Positions 25,189 to 34,446 of a stretch of DNA of 64,000 nt are shown here, piece by piece. The notes below the pieces were generated by a model. The model saw only the letters and a list, made by a program, of their open reading frames with translations. It did not search any database and had not been told where the DNA came from. This stretch comes from Diaporthe sp. PMI_573. Taxonomy: Eukaryota > Ascomycota > Sordariomycetes > Diaporthales > Diaporthaceae. Numbering within the stretch: position 1 is the stretch's first letter; every line of letters starts with the position of its first letter. The DNA lies in assembly GCA_021399435.1 (NCBI GenBank), contig JAJTUP010000037.1:681377-745376 (forward strand), given 5' to 3'. A program made the position numbers and the translations under genes.

Positions 25189-27036
25189 CTAGAGGCCTAG
25201 GTTTAATCTCTAGTATAATTCTAGACCTAAGTAGTCTCTATTTTTTTCCTCTATTCTTTTTAGTCTAGGCAATCTATATATACCTTAATTTTTATTCTTA
25301 AGATATTTATAGAGATTAGTTTTTTAAGAGCTTTATTTAGTGTTTTCTTTATATAAGTATCTATAGAATTATTTTTTCCATTAATCTATTAGATTTTAGA
25401 GATTCTTTTTTCTTATACGCCTCTTTTAATAACATAATATTAATTATTAGCTTCTTTTTATTTATTATACTTAGTCTAACCAAGTAATTATATAATAATC
25501 TAGAGTCTATATAAATAATAACTAAGATTTTTAATATCTTTAGATAGTTTATAACCTGGTTTAGTATTATATTAAGTACTATACTACTATTAAATCAGTT
25601 ATTATCTTATATAGCTTACTTACTAGTATGCTTCTAGTTACCTGCTTATACTTTATAGAGCTCTAGTATATAATATTTTTATAAATGTTAAAATCCTCTC
25701 TTATATAGCTAGTCTTTATTACTAGTATAATAATAAATCCTAGCTGGGAGGTAAGGTTTGTATTATTTGTAAAGGATCTATCTGTAAAAATATAAAGCTT
25801 TATGTGCTCTAGGTTAAGTAGAATAAATGTAATCCTTCTTTTAGGGTTTTCTATCTATTACTTAATTTGTATATTAAATATATTTATGTCTTTCTTCTCT
25901 GGGTTTTTAATCTAAGCTGCTAATAATAGGTTATATACAGCTTTTGGTTGGTAGATTAATGTAATATAGGCACCCCTTATATGCTGGGCAATATACTATT
26001 AGGGTGTATCTTTATTCTTTAGGTTAATTGAGACCAGGTTTGTTACTTGGCCCTTTTATATAAAGGTAATATTGTTTCTATTAAACTTAATCTTTCCTCT
26101 ATTAAACTTAATTGGCTGTTTTAGTTTTAGGATTTGCTTATCCTTTATATAGAACTTTTTATTATATAGTTTTTTTTTTTTTTTTTTAGAGAATTAGGTA
26201 GTTGCAAAGCTAAAGGTATTATCTATTTATATTCTAGTAATTCTAAAATTATATAGTTTATTTATAGTAAACAATAAGTATAGATTATATATAGAGACCT
26301 TTATCTCTAAAATTTTAATATAGTATAAATAATATATTTTATACTAGTGTAGATCTGACTCTGCTAGTCTGTATAATGGCTTTTAAATTAAAAGTATAGT
26401 TTCTAGTAGGTACTAATTATATAGCTTAACTAGTAGTTCTGCTAGAATAATATAAGTAAGGGGGTTGTATAATTAGATATAGGCCTATATAATGTCCCTT
26501 AATTCTCCTTGGTAGTAAAAGTATAGTATAAGGGTTGGTCCTAGTATAAAGATAAGTTTCTGGCTTATTTTTTAGATGGTAGGAGCTTGGGTTAGGATTG
26601 CCTCCTTTTTTAAGTCTCTATATCTTTATATAATAAGTCTAGATTTCTCTATTAGCTTTATTAACCTATTCTTTACCTCTTATACTATTTTTGTCTTAAA
26701 GATTTAAAGTCTATTGTATTAGTTTATATTATACTATATAAATTTAAAGATATCTTTACTGGCTAGTATGTCTATTTCTATCGTATCTAATTCTTTAAAT
26801 GGTCTTCCTGGAGTTGTAATAATGTTATTCTAGCAAAGTTTAATAGTAAGGTTGTATAAGTCTTTTTCCTTTTGGGTTAAAAAGGTACCCGGTATATGTT
26901 GTATGTAGCTAACATAGGTTGGCTGTATAGTTATTTTGCAAGAGTGTCCTCTCTTTCTAGATTAAGCGCTTTATATAACGGCTTTTCTTGGCCGGCCTCT
27001 TTGCCTAGAAGGAGGTTGTTTTTATATAATAGGTTT
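25189..27036 (-). pseudogene. copia RT-RNase H relic
   Basis: Minus-strand relic of the 15453-33170 copia element. RT is recognised by LRDIIQAY and KPLYRLAES-like motifs near 26500-26370. RNase H is recognised by FTDRSF, SQLGFII and SKLY near 25800-25600. Stops are frequent and there is no functional frame. Confidence 0.75.
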
Positions 27037-27041
27037 CGATA

Positions 27042-27214
27042 TGTAACGGGGTTCGTGGATATTTGCCAGGGAAACCGTTTGTATTGATTAAAAGAAGACA
27101 AACGATGAAGAGAGAGACAGGGCTACCCCGTAAAGACGCCCGGGAATCAAGCTCAAATACACGGAATCCGGTTATGTAATCCAGACAACCAACCACTAGG
27201 CCAAGCCCATTACA
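27042..27214 (-). repeat. 173-bp LTR of the gag-only element (3')
   Basis: Same 173-base length and ends as 28807-28979. Differences are mostly transitions. A 63-codon open frame across it is incidental. Confidence 0.75.
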
Positions 27215-28749
27215 TTACCCCCCGACTAGACGTATACTACGCCTCCAAACCATCATGTCGTTATAGCTCACAGATACCGTACCAGCGCTCTCGGTTTTCG
27301 CCCGGCTTGCCTCGGTCGGCGCTCTAGCCTAGTCGGCCTTAGTCGGCAAATCTGTTAAACGGAAACGCTTATGTGGGCGCTGCACGTAAAGGGTTACCCC
27401 TAGACTTCACGTAGAGAGTTACCCTTGACTTGGCACTTTTTCGGCTAAGTGCCTATGTGGCGTGCGCGCTGGCAGATGAGTTTGGTGGCCGTGAGTCGAT
27501 TTTTTGGGCTATTATAAGACCCTAACTTCGAACCTCTGCATTCCCCTTATTTCTTACCCAAAAAGCATGTAACTTAGCTCATTAGATAGTCTGATTTCTG
27601 AAGTTTATCTGTATTTAGTTTGGTTACTGTCAGGGTTAGGGTTGGCTGGCTGTTTAAAGCCAAAGATAGTGGGTCTGGGGGCCGAATTTTCCGGCCTCGC
27701 CATTCCTGCACCAGAGCCAACCGCAGCGTGCCTAGGGTTGAGACGATGTCGGAGGGACTGTGAGGAGGGCTGACAGAAGCCCACTCAAATTCAATGCAAA
27801 GTTGTCCAAACCATTCTCAAGCGTCCCACCAAGACCTCCAGTGCACCCTACTGCTACCTGACCATTCAATCCACTAACCTTCAGAAAATCAGACCACTCT
27901 AGGGACCGCCGAAAGGTATTGCTGGCGTTATGACTTCTTAGGCCGGTTTCCAATCCATCTAACCCTAAAACTGTCCTTTTAAACCCAATCTCTTCCCACT
28001 CCTTTCTACTCTTCTTCGTCTTCTCCGCCCAATTAATTTACCACGGCAAGCAATAAAGATTATATAGCTGCCGCCTATAGTTCTCTGCAATTTTAGGCAA
28101 TATAGCCCGATTTTCCGCATTAAAAGCAAAGGCCTTGCCTTAACTTTATTATTTAAATAAAATCCAGTACCATTAGGTCTGCCGGGACAACTATACTAAA
28201 TTTTGGTTCCAAAAAGCCAAAAATCTTATACAATAAAGCATAAAACTGCTTATATTCTTCCGGCCAATCTTTTGCTTCTACCTTTTTTCTCGTAGTATTA
28301 TTAAGGATAGCGACAAATAGCGTAATCTTGGCATCTAAGGGCTATAAGTCGGCTTTTGCTTTAAAAAGGGCGGAATTAAAGGCTTAAAGAAAGGCATCTA
28401 AGGAGCCCGTTTAGTATATTCGTGCCAAATATTGGCATACTTTCTTAAAATTATTCGGGTCTTTATAGGCGTTTCTAACCGAGGTAATTAGAGAAGCCGC
28501 ACTATATTTGCCAAATCCCGCTTACCTAAAGTCTTCCGCTTAAGTTATAAACGCTCGGAATATATCTGCTAGTCCTAGACCCAGACGGGCATAAATATAG
28601 TATAATTGCGCGTATTTCGACCCAATTAAATCGGCGTCTATTAAGACTTTTGTACGTATCTTAATCCACTATATATCAAGGTTCTGGGCGCCCTATAGAG
28701 GGGGCACATCAGGCAGGCAAGCACGTAGAAAATGAGGGAATTCGGCCAT
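27210..28749 (-). pseudogene. gag relic of the gag-only element
   Basis: From ATG at 28749 (MAEFPHFLRACLPD) one frame can be followed to TAA at 27212-27210, just inside the 3' LTR. The condition is that the U insertion and one TSD copy are skipped: 1002 bases, 334 codons, no frameshift. About 21 in-frame stops occur. Nearly all are TAA or TAG where CAA or CAG is expected, the RIP signature. A CCHC knuckle is recognisable at about 28070-28025: C-F-stop-C-G-K-S-G-Y-I-A-stop-N-C, with His now Tyr. Upstream helical sequence such as LITSVRNAYKDPNNFKKV and DWPEEYKQFYALLYKIFG is gag/capsid-like. It is followed by an acidic (GGEDEEE) and a basic tail. No protease, RT or integrase motif is present. 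Confidence 0.7.
27353..27885 (+). repeat. U repeat, copy 1, with TSD aaatc
   Basis: Starts TGTTAAACGGAAACGC and ends ACCTTCAGA, flanked by AAATC (27348-27352, 27886-27890). Related copies are 49112-49620 (inverted) and 58534-59043. This copy is 24 bases longer because of a small tandem duplication near 27390-27440. It is GC-richer and less mutated than its surroundings. I do not recognise the family. A solo LTR or a small non-autonomous element is possible. Confidence 0.75.
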
Positions 28750-28806
28750 TTCGGGAAGGAAGCAGTACTCTTCTAGACTGGCGACTAAAAAGAGAATCGT
28801 TTGTAA

Positions 28807-28979
28807 TGTAACGGGGTTCGTAGATATTTGCCAGAGAAACCGTTTATATTAATTGAAAGAAGACAAACGATAAAGAGGGAGACAGGGCTACCCCGTAGGG
28901 ACGCCCGGGAATCGAGCTTAAATACACAGAATCCGGTTATATAATCCGGACAACCAACCACTGGGCCAAGCCCATCACA
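28807..28979 (-). repeat. 173-bp LTR of the gag-only element (5')
   Basis: Minus strand TGTGATGGGC..CGTTACA. Internal TGGCCCAGTGG and GCTCGATTCC match the polymerase III A and B box consensus, the second with one mismatch. Confidence 0.75.
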
Positions 28980-28983
28980 CAAT

Positions 28984-29174
28984 TGTAACGCCCAGGCCGA
29001 AGCCACGTGGAAGCCCCGGCGAAAGGCCCTGACGGGAGGCCCCGAAGCCCCACGTCTAGAAAAGGGCCCGAAGCCCCCACGCCTCGGTTTAGTCTTGCAC
29101 CAGACCTACACCCAATATACGTGTGGACCTTCCCAGTTCACCGGACCATCGTGCCTAATGCAGAGCCCATTACA
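28984..29174. repeat. 191-bp TGTAACG..CATTACA unit
   Basis: Starts TGTAACGCCCAGG and ends GAGCCCATTACA, the same termini as the neighbouring units, with a GC-rich interior (repeated CCCGAAGCCC). Four bases separate it from the 173-bp LTR and five from the next unit. Only one copy is in the window. Confidence 0.55.
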
Positions 29175-29179
29175 ATTCC

Positions 29180-29285
29180 TGTAACGAGCCAGCCGCCAGT
29201 ACTGGTTGCGCTAAGAGACCAAAAGATCTAACAGTGCCCAGAGACTTCTAGGCACCCTGGCGGGCCACTTAAGTAGGTCATTACA
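29180..29285. repeat. 106-bp TGTAACG..CATTACA unit
   Basis: Homologous to 12956-13059 over its whole length. It forms the right end of the cluster inserted in the copia element. CGATA follows at 29287-29291 and also precedes the cluster at 27037-27041. Confidence 0.7.
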
Positions 29286-29291
29286 ACGATA

Positions 29292-32200
29292 TATCTAATT
29301 TGTCTTAGGGTATAGCTTTTATTATACAGTAATATAGCTTGACATGTATTGCCTGTATTTAAATTAGTCTATTTGTTATACTTATTGTAATTATATGTCC
29401 CTTAATACTATTGACTTTATACGGTCCTCTCTACTTTTTATTTTCTCTCTAGATTAAAACATTACTTTAAATTAGTAGAAATAGGGTAGATTAAAGATTT
29501 AGGCTATTTTCAGTGTTAATTATATAGTTAACTTTAACCTTAGCTTAGATTATATATAGCATCTTTATTGCTTTCTAAACTACTAATGCTTATTGTATAA
29601 TATTTAGTGAGGGCGGCAAATTCTGTAATATCTGTAGATATGCTTTAAAAACTAGAAGCGTTAGTATAATGCCATTTGGGCCTACAGTATTATTTAATGC
29701 TTTTATGGCTATTTGTAAAATTATTTTGTTGTTTGTATAGTAGCTAATCTCAGCCTTTAGAATCTTAAAAGCTTTTCTTAAAGGCCTATATAAATGTTTA
29801 ATCTTGTCTAAAGCCGAGTATGCTTTTACAGTCATTTTTTTATATATAATTTCTATAATCTTTGTATTGTTTCGGAATTTCTCTAAAGCAAAGTTGGTTC
29901 CTAGATTATATACAATATAGTCTAGTAGACCAATATACATGTAGATCTAGTACTTATATAGTATATTTTAGGCATCTTGTATAGAGAGAGAGTTAAAAAA
30001 TATAGCTACTTAGAAGCTTATGTCTAAGTTAATTATATAAAGTGTATTTCTTTTATCTAGATATATAACATTAATAACTACTTTGTAGTTAAAGTGGCTT
30101 TTGTCTTTAATTGAGAACTTAAATCTCTTTGGTAATAGATTGTATAGTTGGTAGAAGTGGCAAAACTTTTAAATCTTCTCTAAAATTGCCTTTTTAACAT
30201 TATTGTATCCTGTATTTCTCAATGGCTTGTATAGCCTATTTGTATAAGGGTGTCTAAATTGTCTGTAGAGTCTTCTAAGCTGTGGCTTTGTAAGAAATAC
30301 TCTAGCCTCTATACGGCTTATATTAAAGAATGTATATCTCTATCTTCTAACTATCGGGATTATTATATCTCCTTGTGTAATAATGTCTAATAGGTTATTA
30401 AAGTATGCTTTTAGCCTGTTTGTATTATATAGAGAGAATAAAAAAGAAGTTAATATATCTAGGATATGGTATATAATACTTCCCAGTTAGTTTATAATCT
30501 TAATTATATTAATTGCTAAGATAGTATTATTATTACTAAATTTAACTTTAGCTATATCTATACTCTATCTAATCTTTATACCTGGGTTCTTATAGATATA
30601 GGCCAATATTTATAGTATTTCTATTATAGAAAACTTTATAGCGCCTATATCCTATAGTTCTTCTTGATACTTTATACTATATAGATTGTAGAGTATAAAT
30701 TAGCTTGCCTTAATTACTTTTGGGATAGTATAGATATCTTCTCTAGTTATATAGTAGTTAAATGTAAAATCTACTAGGTTTTGTTAGGGAATAGCCTTGT
30801 TGTCTGTATCTTATAGATTAAATAGTAAGTCTTCTACTTTATATAGTAGATCCTTTCCTTTATATTTAAGCAAGTAGGTAGCAAACTTCTCTTCTTCTAG
30901 GATAGGTTCTTACTTAAAGTCTTTACATACCTAGAGGTATTGTTTTTATATATCTATCCTTTCCTTATCTATATAGTTTATAGACTAGTACCCTTCCTTC
31001 TTGTATATAAAGCATTTTATTGCCTTAGCTGTTATATAATATAATTTAAAGGGTTGTTATATAGATTGACTTTAGGTTGGTTTTGGCCTAAAAAGGATTT
31101 ACGGTAAGGATTAGTAGTTATTTGGCCAAAAAAAGATTTATAGTATAGATTGGTAGTTATATAAAGTCTTCTGGCAATTCTTAAAGCTTAAGCTATATTG
31201 TCTATCTATAAAATTAATTCTAGCCTCTTTGTGTAATATAAATTATTAAATAGAGTTTCTTTTTATAGCTACTTATAGAGCTGTGTAAAGATCTATAAAT
31301 AGGGCTTTATATGTAGGTTTCTGGTTTATTATAGCCGGTTCTAACTCTGGCATCGTGTAGTAGGCTCTAATAACTGTTATATATAATGTAATTTTGCCTT
31401 AGTACCCTTTTCCTAACGCCCTTTATATAAGCTATAGCTTGTCTAAAAGTGTCTTTAAGACTTTTAGTAAGGTCTTGTCTCAGTTTTCTTTTCTTATCTA
31501 TATAAAAGATAAGGTTGTCTAGTCTGCCTAATATTAGTTATAGTTTATTATTATATTAAAGTAGGTATCTATAAAGTTGTATACTTTATTTTATTTCTTG
31601 TCTGGTCTAATATAATTGTTAAACAGTGTCCTGAAAATATAAGTTGTTCTTACTAGCTTGTAAGTGCAGCGCGTTGCTTTTGCGGCTAGTATAGCGGCTA
31701 TTTTCTCAATAATAATATATATAAAAGTCTTTTATACGGCTAGAGAGAATATCTAGAAAGACTGTATAGTATTAGTCTTTAATAATTTACAGTTATTTAT
31801 AATAGCTAATAAAGATTTATACTTTATTATATAATAGATTGTAGGGCTTGCAGGTATAGTTTTGATTTCTTCTCTACCCTTTTTAGAAAGTAGAGATTTA
31901 CTAAGATTCTATTAGCCTATTGTAGATAATTTAAGTTAGAGGTAGGTTATATAGTATATTATCTATATAAACTGAGTTTACTATAAGCACTATACTATAC
32001 TATTGTAGAAAGTTGCCTACCTCTTGTATATATCTAGTACCTAGGGGTATTTATTGTATAGGTTATATTTTAACTATAGGTGCTTGTTAATTTCTCATTA
32101 TCTTATATAATTAAATTCTTAAGGGTAGTTATAATGGTTTAATTATTTATTGTATAGAGTTTCTACTTGAATCTTATATAATAGGTAGATATTTTCTTGC

Positions 32201-32960
32201 TACTTTTTCGGCTTTGATAATTTATATAATATAGGAGCCTCTTAATATTAGGATTTCCTTTGCCTTAATAATATTTAGAAGTATTTTTCTAAATGTATAG
32301 TTTATTTTATTAAATTAGTAGGCAGTTTATCCTTTAAAGTTGTTAACTAGAGATCTTAATAGGTTACTTTTATTTAGGTTTAGATAAATAATATCTATTA
32401 TAACCTGTATAAAGTATATATTAATCTGGCTATTAGTTAGTGGGTTGTCTAGATTAATATCTAGGTCTTAGTATTTTAGATTTATTATGCTTTACTATAT
32501 ATTTAGTAGTACTATACTTTCTAAGCTTATTTCTTTATACATTACTTGATTTTGGTTGCTTAAGCCTTTCGCTATGGCTAAAGCTAATAGTTTTGGTATA
32601 TTAGAGGATAATATCTTATATAGTGTTTTTGGTTTGTCTGTACGGTATTTTCTTTATCGTACATTAGTATATACTGCTTCTTTCTAGTTGGGTCTTAACT
32701 ATAGATATATTCCGTCTAGCGTTTAGTATAGTAGTTTTGATTTGTATAAAATAGAGAAGATTTTGTTTTCTAGAGTATCCCTTTTCCTTACTGGCGTGGC
32801 GGTAAGGTTAAGGTAGCCTCTAGGTTTTTTAGCATAAGTATACAATTTTAGTTGTTTCTACGTTTTAGCTGGCGTTTAGCAGATACATCTATAGAGTCGT
32901 ACTGGTACTTGTCTCTTTACTCTTGCTAATTTATAATTATACTAAGTAATTATTAATTAG
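29292..32960 (-). pseudogene. copia gag-protease-integrase relic
   Basis: 5' part of the same copia element. The longest open stretch (29940-29590) encodes integrase core sequence with GTNFALEKFRN. The rest is AT-rich with stops, and the gag and protease borders cannot be placed. Confidence 0.65.
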
Positions 32961-33170
32961 TGTTAAATGGCTTTTGCTATATAGCGTAATGTATGTATAT
33001 ATGTATCTGTATAATTAGTGTCTAAATTTGTTTATATCTTCTCTAAACTATAAAACAAGCAGGGAAGTTTGCATGTAGACCTAAGAGGTCTATATATACT
33101 CCCTTGCTAGATTAGTCATCCTCCCTAGCCAAGATAGCTATGTATAATTAGCCTTAGTGCTATTCTAATA
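32961..33170. repeat. LTR of the 15453-33170 copia element (right)
   Basis: Partner of 15453-15662, more AT-shifted. It is the 5' LTR on the coding strand. Confidence 0.75.
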
Positions 33171-33175
33171 TATAA

Positions 33176-33617
33176 AATATTTTTATTTTAAATTAAAAAA
33201 TAATATTTTTTTAAACTTATATTTAACAAAAAGATTAAAAATATATTTTAGGTAAAATTTAAAGACAGGCTTTTATTAATCTTTAATAAAGAATTAAAAT
33301 ATTTTAAATAAAATAGCTATAAAAGGATTTTTTTAATTATTTTTAAATAAATCTATAAAATTAGTAGAATTAATAATATATAGAAAAAAAAATAATTTAA
33401 GATATTTAAAACCTATTAGTATATATCTAGACTCTATTATTTAGTCTACTTTAATATAGAGATTAAAATAATAATAGTTTTTTTAAGTAGAAAATAAATA
33501 ATTTTATAAATAAATTTACCAACTTAAAAATTAAATAGCTAAAAATATATAAAAAGAAGAAGATTAATAAATAACTTAAATATTATATTAAAGCAATTTT
33601 TTATAATAAATAATAAA
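33176..33617. other. AT-rich relic between two copia insertions
   Basis: Very AT-rich, with no recognised coding sequence. Probably continuous with 13065-15447 before the copia element inserted. Confidence 0.35.
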
Positions 33618-33622
33618 TTAAA

Positions 33623-33984
33623 TATAGATTTAGTAGCATAGAATTTAGGGGTGCAGGGTCTATAGATCAATCTAGTACTAACCCTGCCATAGGGCAGCGA
33701 TAAGATAACGGTTGGTCTGTAGCAGACTGATACCAGCTGGCAGACCCTGGTTAATTAGTTGCCTGCTAGGTTACCCCTAGCAGCTGCCCTAATTGGCCAA
33801 AGGGTCTATATACAGCAGATTAGTTAGCTAGATTAATTAGCGCTTCTAGCTAATATTTAGGTAAGGGCTTCAGCACCTACTAAGGATAGCTAGAAGCAAC
33901 ACACAATACTACTACTAAATTAAAGCTATTTATAGCTACTTTGGTATCTTTTAAGTAATTACTCGTTACCATGCCCAACCAACA
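33623..33984 (+). repeat. Outer copia 5' LTR (362 bp)
   Basis: TATAGATTTAG (TG mutated to TA) to CCCAACCAACA. More degraded than the 3' copy. Confidence 0.85.
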
Positions 33985-34116
33985 CTAATTAGTAATTACT
34001 ATAGCAATTCTTGATAGTAAGGTAGAAAGAGGCAGATTGCTATTGCCGTTACTATATGTTTTTAAGCCGTTTTAATAGGCAATATCTACGCTACGATTAT
34101 TATTATTTAGTATACC

Positions 34117-34446
34117 TGTTGGTTGGGCACGTAAACGAGTAATTACTCGAAGGGGTTACCAAAGTGGCTACTTGATAGCTTCAATTCGGTGGGTCTGTCT
34201 TGTGTTGCTTCTGGCTGACCCCTTCGTGGGCGGCGAAGCGCCCAAGTAGGGTGCAGCCAGAAGGCTGACTAATCTAAGGTGTGCACGGGCCAGTAGTCGG
34301 TCCAAGCGTCCTTGCTGCCGAGTGGCTGCCTGGGATGACTAAGCAGCCATCCACAGCCAGCCAGCCAGAAGTGGCCAGCTGCAGCGGTCCGCTTTGGACC
34401 GACACCTTCGGCTATCGCTATCACTATTACTATCACCCATTCCACA
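34117..34446 (-). repeat. Inner copia 3' LTR (330 bp)
   Basis: Minus strand TGTGGAATGGG to CCCAACCAACA. Contains GATAGC-type short repeats near its start and the 14-base palindrome CGAGTAATTACTCG. Confidence 0.88.

Larger units (their letters stand above)
27042..28979 (-). mobile_element. Gag-only LTR retrotransposon (TR-GAG-like)
   Basis: Two 173-bp direct repeats (28807-28979, 27042-27214) with TGTAATG/TGTGATG starts and CGTTACA ends on the minus strand bound an internal region with one gag frame and no pol. A G6 tract (TCGGGGGGTAA) sits just before the 3' repeat, where a polypurine tract belongs. A 533-bp U repeat has inserted in the gag frame (27353-27885, TSD AAATC). Without it the internal region is about 1.05 kb. 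The repeats also carry A-box-like TGGCCCAGTGG and B-box-like GCTCGATTCC on the gag strand about 40 bases apart, so a tRNA-derived origin of the LTR is possible. No 5-bp TSD is adjacent to this element alone; CGATA flanks the larger cluster 27042-29286. Confidence 0.7.
15453..33170 (-). mobile_element. Ty1/copia retrotransposon, nested host of other elements
   Basis: Direct 210-bp terminal repeats at 15453-15662 and 32961-33170, both 210 bases in the same orientation, flanked by TSD TATAA (15448-15452 and 33171-33175). Minus-strand coding relics run in copia order. Integrase is at about 29940-29590, with NLGTNFALEKFRN and KIKHLYRPLRKAF. Reverse transcriptase is at about 26900-26200, with ELRDIIQAYIQ and KPLYRLAES. 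RNase H is at about 25850-25290, with FTDRSF, SQLGF and TRSILVSKLY. It contains a gypsy element (17421-25188) and a gag-only cluster (27042-29286). Once the cluster is removed the integrase-RT linker reads through. RIP-degraded and non-coding. Confidence 0.8.

Noticed and set aside
27732..27953. 73-codon minus-strand ORF, and a similar 76-codon ORF at 58952-59182
   Set aside because: The first lies partly in the U repeat and partly in another frame of the gag relic, and the frame is not kept among U copies. Chance openness of GC-richer sequence.
27005..29006. The two 173-bp repeats as simple tRNA-derived SINEs
   Set aside because: A and B box matches exist. But equal length, TG..CA ends, a same-strand gag frame between them and a G6 tract before the 3' copy favour LTRs. 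A tRNA fold does not close in the acceptor and T arms.
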